Shown: positions 53,971 through 62,448 of the stretch, piece by piece
Layout of the letters: each line of letters opens with the position of its first letter
Numbering within the stretch: position 1 is the first letter of the stretch
NCBI RefSeq assembly: GCF_947493765.1
Contig: NZ_CANLSZ010000002.1
Location: 1 to 64,000, forward strand
DNA from: an uncultured Arthrobacter sp.
GTDB lineage: Bacteria > Actinomycetota > Actinomycetes > Actinomycetales > Micrococcaceae
Reading direction: 5' to 3'
DNA: 64,000 nt
Program-made: the position numbers and the translations under genes
Notes under the pieces: model-generated
What the model was told of the DNA's origin: nothing
Seen by the model: the letters and a program-made list of their open reading frames with translations, nothing else
Databases searched by the model: none

Positions 53971-54621
53971 ATGGCACGTACATCCGGGATCTCGCCCGCA
54001 GCCGGGCCGCGCCGGCTCGTCAGCACGGTCGTGGTCCCGCTTGCCGCCCTGACCCTCGCGCTCTCGGCCTGCACCACGAGCGGGCCGGGCACCGGGCCGA
54101 CGGCCGAATCGACAGGAACGGAGAGCCCCGTGCAGTCACCCACCCCCGAACCTCCCGCATCCTCGGCCCCCGCCTCGCCGACGGGGCCGACAGGGCCGAC
54201 GGGGCCGGCAGGGCCGACGGGGCCGGCAGGGCCGACGGCGGAGAGCACGCCGACGCCGTCCGCCTCCTCGCCCGACGCCGCGGCGTCGAGCGCGAGACTG
54301 ACGGTCGCCATCCGGCAGGACGCCTCGTCCGAACCGGTGCAGTACGTCCTCGAGTGCGTCGACGGCGTGCCCGGCCCGGGGTCCACCCTCCCGAACGCGG
54401 AGGCCGCCTGCGCCAGGCTCGCGCAGCTCGGGACGGACTTCTTCACGGCCCGGCCGAACAAGGACATCATCTGCACGCAGCAGTACGGCGGCCCGCAGAC
54501 GGCGAGCATCATGGGAGAGCTCGACGGCACCTCCGTGCTGGCCTCCTTCGCCCTCACGGACGGCTGCGAGATCTCGCGCTGGAAGCAGGCCCAGGACATC
54601 CTCGGCGCGCCCGGGGCGTAG
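53971..54621 (+). CDS. SSI-type subtilisin inhibitor-like lipoprotein with collagen-like stalk
   Basis: 216 residues. Lipobox LSAC (C34) anchors it to the outer membrane face. Residues 35-100 are a Pro/Thr/Ser linker that includes a (GPT/GPA) stretch of six triplets. The C-terminal 110 residues match the Streptomyces subtilisin inhibitor fold: four cysteines (129, 147, 168, 199) at the spacing of the two SSI disulfides, then ICTQQYGGPQTASIMGELDG at the reactive-loop position and ALTDGCEISRWK at the end. Whether it inhibits proteases is untested; the loop has Gln where SSI has Met. A secreted subtilase is encoded 1.2 kb upstream on the other strand. AGGGGAC precedes the ATG. Confidence 0.83.
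   Translation: MARTSGISPAAGPRRLVSTVVVPLAALTLALSACTTSGPGTGPTAESTGTESPVQSPTPEPPASSAPASPTGPTGPTGPAGPTGPAGPTAESTPTPSASSPDAAASSARLTVAIRQDASSEPVQYVLECVDGVPGPGSTLPNAEAACARLAQLGTDFFTARPNKDIICTQQYGGPQTASIMGELDGTSVLASFALTDGCEISRWKQAQDILGAPGA
54181..54234 (+). repeat. six 9-bp collagen-like repeats
   Basis: Alternating ACGGGGCCG, ACAGGGCCG and GCAGGGCCG units encode TGP/AGP triplets (residues 71-88 of the lipoprotein). Copy number can change in frame and would set stalk length. Confidence 0.85.
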
Positions 54622-54691
54622 GAGAGGGACCCGGGGCACGGGGGAAGCGACCGGGGCACGGAGGCGGGCCCGGACGCCGTCGGGTGCCCGG

Positions 54692-54816
54692 TAGACTTGA
54701 CGGGCAAGCTCGCGGAGCGCTCGTGTCACCCCGATACGGCGTGAGACGGCACTCCCGGGCCCCTGCACGACTGCTGGAACCGCCAGCGTTTGCCGCTCAC
54801 GCACAGGAGTTGCCGG
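54692..54816 (+). promoter_or_regulatory. promoter and leader of the purSQL operon
   Basis: TAGACT (54692-54697) is the likely -10 box, giving a leader of about 113 bases before purS. The leader is GC-rich and contains TCACCCCGATACGGCGTGA, which can fold. No purine riboswitch core was recognised. Confidence 0.4.
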
Positions 54817-55077
54817 ATGCCCCGGATTGTTGTCGACGTCATGCCGAAGCCCGAGATCCTCGACCCGCAGGGGAAGGCCATCGCCGGGGCCCTGCCCCGG
54901 ATCGGGCTGACGGGGTTCGCCGCCGTCCGCCAGGGCAAGCGCTTCGAACTGACGGTGGACGGTGAGATCACCGAGCAGATCCTCGAACAGGCACGTCACG
55001 CCGCCACCACCCTGCTCTCCAATCCCGTGATCGAGGACGTCACCCGCGTGGAGGTCATCGAGGAGGACGCCCCGTGA
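54817..55077 (+). CDS. purS: phosphoribosylformylglycinamidine synthase subunit PurS
   Basis: 86 residues. The small subunit that bridges PurQ and PurL and helps channel ammonia in the fourth step of purine synthesis. [29 protein letters not shown] is the family's start. ATG 54817 has AGGAG seven bases upstream; 54790 would add an unconserved stretch. Its end overlaps purQ (GTGA). Confidence 0.95.
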   Translation: MPRIVVDVMPKPEILDPQGKAIAGALPRIGLTGFAAVRQGKRFELTVDGEITEQILEQARHAATTLLSNPVIEDVTRVEVIEEDAP

Positions 55078-55865
55078 CGAGCACGAGTATCGAGACACCG
55101 CTCATCGGCGACCTGCAGGCCGTGACCGACGACGACGGTCCGCTCGCCACGGTGCGGGTGGGCGTCGTGACGTTCCCCGGCTCGCTCGACGACCGCGACG
55201 CGATGCGCGCGGTCCGGCTCGCCGGGGGCAGCGCCGTGCAGCTGTGGCACGGCGACCACGATCTGCAGGAGGTGGACGCCGTGATCATCCCCGGCGGCTT
55301 CTCCTACGGCGACTACCTGCGCGCCGGCGCCATCTCCCGGTTCGCCCCGCTCATGGAGCAGATCACGCACGCCGCCTCCGGCGGCGCGAACGCCCTGCCC
55401 GTCCTCGGCATCTGCAACGGATTCCAGATCCTCACCGAGGCGCATCTGCTGCCCGGGTCCATGATCAAGAACGAGCACCTCCACTTCCTCTGCCGGGACC
55501 AGCGCCTGCGGGTGGAGAACGCCGACACCCACTGGACCGGCGAGTACTGGGCCGGTGAGGAGGTCGTGATCCCGCTCAAGAACCAGGACGGGCAGTTCGT
55601 CGCCGACAACCGGACGCTCGACGAGCTCGAGGGTGAGGGCCGCGTGGTGTTCCGCTACGTGGACGAGAATCCCAACGGGTCGCGCCGCAACATCGCCGGC
55701 ATCTCGAACGCGGCAGGCAACGTGGTGGGCCTGATGCCGCACCCCGAGCATGCGGTGGAGGCCGGGTTCGGCCCGGATTCCTCGGCGCGCGGTGACGTGG
55801 GGCTGCGCGGCGGCACCGACGGGCTCGGGATCTTCACCTCGGTACTCAGGAAGCTGGTGGGCTAG
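55074..55865 (+). CDS. purQ: phosphoribosylformylglycinamidine synthase subunit PurQ
   Basis: 263 residues. Class I glutaminase releasing ammonia for PurL. Nucleophile C114 in [14 protein letters not shown], then the His-Pro-Glu-His of [28 protein letters not shown] is the oxyanion region. The N-terminal 25 residues before [14 protein letters not shown] are an extension with no match. GTG 55074 overlaps the purS stop; purL follows the stop directly. Confidence 0.95.
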   Translation: MTSTSIETPLIGDLQAVTDDDGPLATVRVGVVTFPGSLDDRDAMRAVRLAGGSAVQLWHGDHDLQEVDAVIIPGGFSYGDYLRAGAISRFAPLMEQITHAASGGANALPVLGICNGFQILTEAHLLPGSMIKNEHLHFLCRDQRLRVENADTHWTGEYWAGEEVVIPLKNQDGQFVADNRTLDELEGEGRVVFRYVDENPNGSRRNIAGISNAAGNVVGLMPHPEHAVEAGFGPDSSARGDVGLRGGTDGLGIFTSVLRKLVG

Positions 55866-58154
55866 ATGACGGCAGAGGCGATGTCCAGGAAGTTCAATAT
55901 CGACACCGTGGCGCAGGCCGAGGCGACACCGGGCCAGGATCTGCCCTGGGCCGCGCTCGGACTCACGGAGAGCGAGTACCGGCGCATCGGGGAGATCCTC
56001 GGCCGCAGGCCCACGGGCGCCGAGCTCGCCATGTACTCGGTGATGTGGAGCGAGCACTGCTCCTACAAGTCCTCCAAGGTGCACCTGCGCCAGTTCGGCG
56101 ACAAGGTCACCGACGGCATGAAGGAACACCTCCTCGTGGGGATCGGCGAGAACGCCGGCGTCGTGGACATCGGTGACGGCTGGGCCGTGACGTTCAAGGT
56201 GGAGAGCCACAACCACCCCTCCTTCGTGGAGCCGTACCAGGGCGCCGCGACCGGCGTCGGCGGGATCGTCCGCGACATCATCTCCATGGGCGCACGCCCG
56301 GTGGCCGTCATGGACCCGCTCCGCTTCGGGGCGATCGACCACCCCGACACCGCCCGCCTGGTCCACGGGATCGTGGCCGGGATCGGCGGGTACGGGAACT
56401 CCCTCGGCCTGCCGAACATCGGCGGCGAGGTGGTCTTCGACGCCGTCTACCAGGGCAACCCGCTGGTCAACGCCCTCGCCGTCGGCGTGCTGCGGCACGA
56501 GGACATCCGGCTCGCCAACGCGTCAGGCACCGGCAACAGGGTGGTGCTCTTCGGGGCACGCACCGGCGGCGACGGCATCGGCGGCGCCTCGGTGCTCGCC
56601 TCGGAGTCCTTCGACTCCTCCAAGCCGTCCAAGCGCCCTGCGGTGCAGGTGGGCGATCCGTTCGCCGAGAAGGTATTGATCGAGTGCTGCCTCGAGCTGT
56701 TCAAGGCCTCCGTGGTGGAGGGCATCCAGGACCTCGGGGCGGCAGGGATCTCCTGCGCGACGTCGGAGCTCGCCTCCAACGGCGACGGCGGCATGCACGT
56801 GGAACTGACCAACGTGCTGCTGCGCGATCCGTCCCTGACCCCCGGCGAGATCCTCATGTCGGAGTCGCAGGAGCGCATGATGGCCGTGGTCACGCCCGAG
56901 AACGTGAGCGCGTTCGAGGCGATCATGGACCGGTGGGCCGTCGAGTACTCGTGGCTGGGCGAGGTCACCGACACGGGCCGCCTGATCATCGAGTGGGACG
57001 GCGAGACCATCGTGGACGTGGATCCGCGCACCGTCGCCCATGACGGCCCGGTGTACGAGCGCCCCTATCATCGGCCCGCCTGGCTCGACGACGTCCAGGC
57101 CGACGCCTTCGACGCCGAGCAGCCCACCGATCTGCGCGCCGCGGTGCTCGAGCTCATGGCCTCCCCGAACCTGTGCTCCAAGGACTGGGTGACCGATCAG
57201 TTCGACCGCTACGTGCAGGGCAACACGGCACTGGCCATGCCCGACGACGCCGGTGTGGTCCGGGTGGACGAGGAGACCGGCCTCGGCGTCGCGATCTCCA
57301 CCGACGCGAACGGCCGCTATTCCTATCTCGACCCGTACGAGGGCGCACGCCTGGCCCTCGCCGAGGCGTACCGCAACGTGGCGACGTCGGGCGCCGAGCC
57401 CCTCGCCGTCTCCGACTGCCTGAACTTCGGCTCCCCGGAGGATCCCGAGGTCATGTGGCAGTTCGCCGAGAGCGTCCGCGGGCTCGCCGACGCCTGCCAG
57501 GAACTCGGCGTCCCGGTGACCGGCGGCAACGTCTCGCTGTACAACCAGACCGGCGGCGTGGCGGTGCACCCCACCCCGGTGGTCGGCGTGCTGGGCGTGT
57601 TCGACGACGTCGCCCGCCGGACGCCGTCGGGCTGGCGCGAGGACGGCCAGGCCATCTACCTGCTCGGGACCACGAAGGACGAGCTGGACGGCTCGGAGTG
57701 GGCGAATCTGCGCGGGCACCTCGGCGGGAGGCCCCCGGCGGTGGATCTGGCCGCGGAGAAGACGCTCGCCGCGATCCTCGTGAACTGCTCGCGCGACGGC
57801 ATGATCGACGCCGCCCACGATCTCTCCGAGGGCGGTCTCGCGGCGGTCCTGAGCGAGATGGCGCTGCGCTTCGGCGTGGGCGCGCGCATCGGACTCGATG
57901 AGCTGTGCGAACGCGATCGGATCGACGCCTTCACCGCCCTGTTCAGCGAGAGCCAGGGGCGCGCCGTCGTCGCGGTGCCGCGGTCCGAGGAGGTGCGCTA
58001 CAACGACATGTGTACCGCGCGGAACTACCCCACCCTGCGGATCGGCGTGGTGGACACGGAGAACGAGGCGCTCGATCTGCAGGGCTACTTCAATCTGCCG
58101 CTGGACCAGCTCCGTGAGGCGCACCGGGGAACGCTGCCGAGGCACTTCGGCTAG
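55866..58154 (+). CDS. purL: phosphoribosylformylglycinamidine synthase subunit PurL
   Basis: 762 residues, the small-type PurL that needs PurQ and PurS. It turns FGAR into FGAM using ATP and ammonia. [16 protein letters not shown], the [29 protein letters not shown] segment and [16 protein letters not shown] mark the first half; the second half repeats the fold with [15 protein letters not shown] and [14 protein letters not shown]. The start codon begins one base after the purQ stop. Confidence 0.96.
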   Translation: MTAEAMSRKFNIDTVAQAEATPGQDLPWAALGLTESEYRRIGEILGRRPTGAELAMYSVMWSEHCSYKSSKVHLRQFGDKVTDGMKEHLLVGIGENAGVVDIGDGWAVTFKVESHNHPSFVEPYQGAATGVGGIVRDIISMGARPVAVMDPLRFGAIDHPDTARLVHGIVAGIGGYGNSLGLPNIGGEVVFDAVYQGNPLVNALAVGVLRHEDIRLANASGTGNRVVLFGARTGGDGIGGASVLASESFDSSKPSKRPAVQVGDPFAEKVLIECCLELFKASVVEGIQDLGAAGISCATSELASNGDGGMHVELTNVLLRDPSLTPGEILMSESQERMMAVVTPENVSAFEAIMDRWAVEYSWLGEVTDTGRLIIEWDGETIVDVDPRTVAHDGPVYERPYHRPAWLDDVQADAFDAEQPTDLRAAVLELMASPNLCSKDWVTDQFDRYVQGNTALAMPDDAGVVRVDEETGLGVAISTDANGRYSYLDPYEGARLALAEAYRNVATSGAEPLAVSDCLNFGSPEDPEVMWQFAESVRGLADACQELGVPVTGGNVSLYNQTGGVAVHPTPVVGVLGVFDDVARRTPSGWREDGQAIYLLGTTKDELDGSEWANLRGHLGGRPPAVDLAAEKTLAAILVNCSRDGMIDAAHDLSEGGLAAVLSEMALRFGVGARIGLDELCERDRIDAFTALFSESQGRAVVAVPRSEEVRYNDMCTARNYPTLRIGVVDTENEALDLQGYFNLPLDQLREAHRGTLPRHFG

Positions 58155-58177
58155 GACTGCGGGGCAGCCGGGGCCGC

Positions 58178-58209
58178 GCTCAGCCGGCCTTGGCTGCTCA
58201 GCCGGCCTT
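58178..58209. repeat. 14-bp direct repeat at the sortase stop codon
   Basis: GCTCAGCCGGCCTT occurs at 58178-58191 and 58196-58209. The stop codon of the sortase gene lies in the second copy, as with the repeat at 35744. Confidence 0.75.
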
Positions 58210-58902
58210 CGGCAGGGCCGTGATGACGACGTTCTTGCCCCACGGGTCCTCGGTGTAGCAGCTGATGAGGACCACGCGGTTCGGCACGACGTCCCAGATG
58301 TCGCTGTCCTTCAGGGTGTCCTTGTCGTGCGTGGTCACGGAGTCGACGACGAAGGTCATGGTGCCCGTCCCCGTGGTGAGGCTGAACTCCTTCCCCACGA
58401 GGGACTCGTCGCTCAACCGGTTGAACGGTGCGTCCCTGCCCTCCCAGCTGTGACCGGCGATGTAGGTGGTGTTGACCGAGCCGTCGCCCGGGACGCCGTA
58501 GGGCGTCAGCCAGTAGGCGTCGACCGTGAGCGGCGGGACGAGGGTCTGCGCGGCGAGCTCCGATCCGCTCGGGGTGAGTGGCAGGACCCCCATGTCGATC
58601 CCCGCGGCGGGGAAGGTGAATCCGGTGGGTGCGGAGGCCGCCGGGCGGCGGTCCGGCGTGGGGTGCGTGGTGGGAACTGTCGGGGCAGGCGTCGTGGCAG
58701 GCGTTGCGGCAGGCGACGACGGTGCTGCGACGGCGGAGAGGGTCGGCGGCGCCGCCGGGGGCGTGGGAGCAGGCTCCAGCGGCAGGACCGACGCGGCGAT
58801 CGCCAGTCCGACGGCCGCCACGACGGGGAGGGCCAGCCAGCGCCGGCGGAGTGACGTGCGCGGCGGCGCTGCTGCGCGTTGCGGTGCGGAGTCGTCGGGC
58901 AT
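58198..58902 (-). CDS. class F sortase
   Basis: 234 residues. One membrane helix near the N-terminus (LALPVVAAVGLAIAASVLPL), a Pro/Ala/Thr linker to about 90, then the sortase barrel. Catalytic H151 in TTYIAGHSW and C215 in VLISCYTEDPWGKNVVI; the Arg expected after the Cys in canonical sortases appears as K223. It should link a surface protein to peptidoglycan. AAGGAG stands six bases before ATG 58902. The gene lies 109 bp after its probable substrate on the same strand. Confidence 0.87.
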   Translation of the reverse strand: MPDDSAPQRAAAPPRTSLRRRWLALPVVAAVGLAIAASVLPLEPAPTPPAAPPTLSAVAAPSSPAATPATTPAPTVPTTHPTPDRRPAASAPTGFTFPAAGIDMGVLPLTPSGSELAAQTLVPPLTVDAYWLTPYGVPGDGSVNTTYIAGHSWEGRDAPFNRLSDESLVGKEFSLTTGTGTMTFVVDSVTTHDKDTLKDSDIWDVVPNRVVLISCYTEDPWGKNVVITALPKAG

Positions 58903-59011
58903 GCCCTGCTCCTTCATCCCTGCGATGTCCTGACTCGAATCCTGGCCGGGCGTCGTCCGGCCCGGACCCGTGATCCCTCGATCACAGGTCCGGGCCGGCC
59001 ATGGTGCAGTG

Positions 59012-59956
59012 CTAGCGCTGGGCGCGCTCGAGGCGGCGCATCCGCGCGGCGGTGGCCACGGGGACGGCCACACCGGCGGCCAGCAGTGCCGCGATGAGTG
59101 CGAGCGCCGGACCACCCGTGTCCTCGGCGGCGGCAGCGGTCTGGACATTCAGCCCCTGATTGGTGGCGACCGGCGCCGGAGCAACTGGGGCGACACCGGG
59201 AACCACCGCCGGGGCTGCCGGTGCCACGGGTGTCACGGGCACGACGGGCGTCGCGACCGGCGCCGGGACCACGACGGGCGTGACCGGATCCGTACCGATG
59301 GCGCTCGCGTCGCACGCTGCGAGGAACGCCTCGAACAGACCGAGCAGCTGATCGGCGACCGCCTCGTCCACGCCCACCTGACCGAGGAGAGCCTGGACCT
59401 CCTGGGCCGCGGCGTCGAGTTCCAGCTCCGCGGCGGCCAGCGCCGGGTCCTCGAAGGCCGCCTGGACAGCGGCATCGGCCGCGTCGGAGTCAGCGATGGC
59501 GGCGAGTTCCAGGTTCTCGGCCGCCGTCAGCGCCTCACGAGCCTTGCGGACGCGCTCATCGTTCTCGGGGTCACCGTCCATGTCGGTGTCCTCCGCGGTG
59601 GCCAGGGCGACCGCGTCGTCGACGCCCTGCTGCGCGACGGCCACGGCATTCTGCGCGTCCTCGACGAGCTGGTCGGTGCGCTCCATCTCGTCGAACAGTG
59701 CCTCGAGCCCGAGTGCCGCCCCGATGCTCTCGTACTTCTCCTCCGCGATGAGGACCGCGTCGGTTGCCGCTTCGAACCGGTCCACGAAGTCGACGGTGAT
59801 GCCGGCCGCCGCGAGTGCCGCCTCGAACTGCGTCGAGGCCTGCAGGCAGGCGGCGTCGCCGGGAGCGGCCGAGGCCATCGGGGTGCCGAGGAACAGTCCT
59901 CCGGCCAGAAGGGTTACCGTCGACCCAGCAGCGACCCACTTCTTCGGAACAATCAT
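59012..59956 (-). CDS. secreted surface protein, probable class F sortase substrate
   Basis: 314 residues. Signal peptide 1-30 (ASA cut). Residues 35-190 are Ala/Glu/Asp-rich and mostly helical, likely a helical bundle. Residues 210-265 are Pro/Val/Ala-rich, wall-spanning in style. The C-terminus has the layout of a sorting signal: a polar motif around NVQTAAAAEDTGG, a hydrophobic helix (PALALIAALLAAGVAVPVA) and a basic tail (RMRRLERAQR), but no LPXTG. CAGGAGA precedes ATG 59956. Direct linkage to the sortase gene makes it the natural substrate. Confidence 0.8.
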   Translation of the reverse strand: MIVPKKWVAAGSTVTLLAGGLFLGTPMASAAPGDAACLQASTQFEAALAAAGITVDFVDRFEAATDAVLIAEEKYESIGAALGLEALFDEMERTDQLVEDAQNAVAVAQQGVDDAVALATAEDTDMDGDPENDERVRKAREALTAAENLELAAIADSDAADAAVQAAFEDPALAAAELELDAAAQEVQALLGQVGVDEAVADQLLGLFEAFLAACDASAIGTDPVTPVVVPAPVATPVVPVTPVAPAAPAVVPGVAPVAPAPVATNQGLNVQTAAAAEDTGGPALALIAALLAAGVAVPVATAARMRRLERAQR

Positions 59957-60233
59957 TTTCGCGTCTCCTGAAACACGTAGTATCCCCCGGGCCATCCCCG
60001 ACGGCGCAGCTGCGCAACCACAGGGAAGCGGCGTCCTCCGGGGAGGGCGCCGCTGGGATCCATGATGTCGCCGATCGTGAGACCAGGACCCGGAACTGAA
60101 CGGACCCTGTGCGATCGCTGTACGACTCAACATAGGGCCAGCAGGGGGTCGCGGCAAGAGACGCGACACGCGCGCTCCCATAACACTTCGGTATCGGTCC
60201 GAGCTCACAGATCCGGCCCGCAGGAGTGCCCGC

Positions 60234-60797
60234 TCAGCCGCGAGCCAGCGCCTCGGCAGCCTTCGCGTACCGCGCCAGGACGTAGCGCTGCCCCAGCCGG
60301 GTCACGGGTGCTGCCAGCCGGTACAGCGCACTGGCCGGGACGCTGTAGGCCGAGCAGCTGAACAGCACGCGATTGTCGGCGGTCAACTCGGCGTAGAAGC
60401 CCTCCTCGCCCCGCACCGGATGGCCGGGAAGTGTGCCGTACCCGAAGCCCCCGCGCTGCCCCGGCACCGCCCGGCCGGCGCCGTCGAGCTGGGGGTCCCT
60501 GGCCCACAGGACCCGGCAGGGTGCCTTGATCCGCGCGGGTCCGATCCCGAGCCCGGAGGTGACCTGCACCCCCGGTGCCGCCCGGCCGGCGTCGGACTCC
60601 ATGGTCAGACCCGCGCCGCGGTGCAGCTCCCACGCGAGGATCCCCTCCGTGAGCGCGATGAAGGCGGCCGACGGATCCGCCGCGCCGATCTCGTGGGTCT
60701 CGACCATGACGGTGTAGCCGGGGGGCCAGCCGCCGTCGAGCGACGCCGGATAGGGCCTGTCGGTGGCACCCTGCTCCTCGTAGGTGAACTGCTCCAT
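60234..60797 (-). CDS. DUF1990 family protein
   Basis: 187 residues. RIKAPCRVLWARDPQLDGAGR and RGGFGYGTLPGHPVRGEEGFYAEL are the DUF1990 signature. The fold resembles lipid-binding START-like proteins; the role is unknown. AAGGAG precedes ATG 60797. It is followed at some distance by the sortase pair and preceded by a CoA-binding protein, all on the minus strand. Confidence 0.85.
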   Translation of the reverse strand: MEQFTYEEQGATDRPYPASLDGGWPPGYTVMVETHEIGAADPSAAFIALTEGILAWELHRGAGLTMESDAGRAAPGVQVTSGLGIGPARIKAPCRVLWARDPQLDGAGRAVPGQRGGFGYGTLPGHPVRGEEGFYAELTADNRVLFSCSAYSVPASALYRLAAPVTRLGQRYVLARYAKAAEALARG

Positions 60798-60874
60798 GCG
60801 TGCTCCTTCGTCGTCATGTGCGGGCAGCCGTCCGGCCGCGGTCGCCCTGCCGGATACCGGATGCTACGGGGGTG

Positions 60875-61291
60875 TCAGAGACCGAGGGCCGGTCCCTCGA
60901 TGGCGGGGCACGCATCCATGACGACGTCGAGCCCGGCAGCCGAGGCCCGCTGAGCCGCGGCCTCGTCGATCACGCCCAGCTGCAGCCACACGGCGCGCGC
61001 TCCGACCTCGATGGCCTGGTCCACAACCGCTCCCACCTTCTCGGAGTTCACGAAGCAGTCGACCACGTCGATCTGCCCCGGTACGTCCGAGAGCCGCGTG
61101 TAGCCCTGCTGCCCGTGGACGTCGTCGCCCTTCAGGCTCACCGGGACGATCTCCATCCCGAGCCCGTCCATCAGGTACCGCGAGACGCCGACGGCCACGC
61201 GGCGCGGATTGCTGGACAGTCCCACCACGGCCCAGCGGCCGTGCCCGGTCAGGAGCCTTTCGATCACGTCGGGATCGTTCTGGTGCGCCAT
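60875..61291 (-). CDS. CoA-binding domain protein (YccU type)
   Basis: 138 residues: a single Rossmann domain. WAVVGLSSNPRRVAVGVSRYLMDGLGMEIVPV, DVVDCFVNSEKVGAVVDQAIEVGARAVWLQLGV and the C-terminal VVMDACPAIE match the family. Such proteins bind CoA or a nucleotide; the role is unknown. GGGAGG precedes ATG 61291. It is divergent from the riboswitch-controlled transporter. Confidence 0.87.
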   Translation of the reverse strand: MAHQNDPDVIERLLTGHGRWAVVGLSSNPRRVAVGVSRYLMDGLGMEIVPVSLKGDDVHGQQGYTRLSDVPGQIDVVDCFVNSEKVGAVVDQAIEVGARAVWLQLGVIDEAAAQRASAAGLDVVMDACPAIEGPALGL

Positions 61292-61380
61292 GGTGCCTCC
61301 CCGTGCTTCTGCGTCGATTGTTACGGTCTCTATTACACGTCCTCGCCGCAGGATTTTGTTCACCCGCGCCTCCGAGCGTT

Positions 61381-61494
61381 TCATGGGAGTGACCATCCCG
61401 AGCGGCTGAGAGACCTGGATCAGTGACGCCGCAGCAACCCTGGTTGTCCGCATCACCCTGATGCCGGGCAATAACGAGGTTCGAGCCATGGGAC
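61381..61494 (+). promoter_or_regulatory. SAM-type (S-box-like) riboswitch
   Basis: The core CGAGCGGCTGAGAGACC, then GACGCCGCAGCAACC, follows the SAM-I pattern GAGxGGCxGAGGGA...GACGCCxCgGCAACC. GCATCA and TGATGC (61450-61455, 61459-61464) form the next hairpin. CATGG and CCATG close the outer stem. A further hairpin, CCACCG/CGGTGG (61494-61509), stands between it and the transporter start and could be the expression platform. It should switch the importer off when S-adenosylmethionine is plentiful. Confidence 0.72.
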
Positions 61495-61556
61495 CACCGG
61501 CAGCGGTGGCAAGGCTCGATCCGTAGGGTGCTCCCGCCAGGATCGATGGAGACACG

Positions 61557-62369
61557 ATGACTGCACTTCTGACGCCGGGCAGCACCCACCCGCACCACGA
61601 CCACAGGGCCTTCGGCATCCGCTTCTCCCGCCTCGGGCAGAGCTTCGGCACGGCGGAGAAGCGGCGCGCCGTCCTCCGCGACGTGAGCCTCGAGGTCCGG
61701 CCCGGTGAGATCCTGGCCATCCTCGGGACCAGCGGGTGCGGCAAGTCCACCCTGCTCCGGACGGCGGCCGGCCTGGACGCGCCGGACACGGGCGAGGTGC
61801 TGATCGACGGCCATCCCGTCCGCGGTATCGACGAGCGGTGCGCGGTCGCCTTCCAGGAGCCACGCCTGCTGCCGTGGCACACGCTCCGGGCCAATGTGGC
61901 GATGGGTCTGCCCAGATCCTCCAGCGCGAGTGCGGGCAAGGCCAGGGTGCTGGAGCTGCTGGAGCTCGTGGGGCTCACGGCCTTCGCGAAGCACCGTCCG
62001 CGCGAGGTCTCCGGCGGCATGGCCCAGCGCACCTCCCTGGCGCGCGCGCTCGCCCGGAATCCGGGAGTGCTCCTCCTCGACGAACCGTTCGGCGCGCTCG
62101 ATGCGCTCACGCGCATCAGGATGCAGGATCTCCTCCTGGACATCCATGGCGTCCGGCCCACCACCGTGCTGCTCGTCACCCACGACGTCGACGAGGCACT
62201 GCTGCTCGCCGATCGCATCCTCGTCCTCGGACCGGGGGCCGGGCAAACCGGCTCCACCATCGCGGAGCTCCTCGCCGTGCCGGGCACCCGGCCGCGGGAC
62301 CGCGCCTCGGCGGATCTCGCCGCGCTCCGCAGCACCCTGCTCTCGATGCTCGGCGTCGACGGCCACTAG
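61557..62369 (+). CDS. ABC importer ATP-binding protein (sulfonate/nitrate/taurine type)
   Basis: 270 residues. Walker A LGTSGCGKSTLL, Q-loop VAFQEPRLLPWHTLRANVAMGL, signature VSGGMAQRTSLARAL, Walker B VLLLDEPFGALDALTR, H-loop LLVTHDVDEALLLADRIL. This matches the SsuB/TauB/NrtD group. It powers the importer formed with the next two genes. The SAM riboswitch in front of it argues for a sulfur compound such as an alkanesulfonate or methionine precursor. GGAG precedes the ATG. Confidence 0.9.
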   Translation: MTALLTPGSTHPHHDHRAFGIRFSRLGQSFGTAEKRRAVLRDVSLEVRPGEILAILGTSGCGKSTLLRTAAGLDAPDTGEVLIDGHPVRGIDERCAVAFQEPRLLPWHTLRANVAMGLPRSSSASAGKARVLELLELVGLTAFAKHRPREVSGGMAQRTSLARALARNPGVLLLDEPFGALDALTRIRMQDLLLDIHGVRPTTVLLVTHDVDEALLLADRILVLGPGAGQTGSTIAELLAVPGTRPRDRASADLAALRSTLLSMLGVDGH

Positions 62370-62448
62370 GCCCCTCGGCGCCCCTCCTCCCCCTCTCGCC
62401 GCACACCGTGCGCGCGTGTCCTCCTGCCTACCCTCCGAAGGATCCATC

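Noticed and set aside
59957-60208. Upstream extension of the sortase substrate
   Set aside because: It would place 84 Arg/Pro-rich residues before the signal peptide; CAGGAGA marks ATG 59956 as the start.
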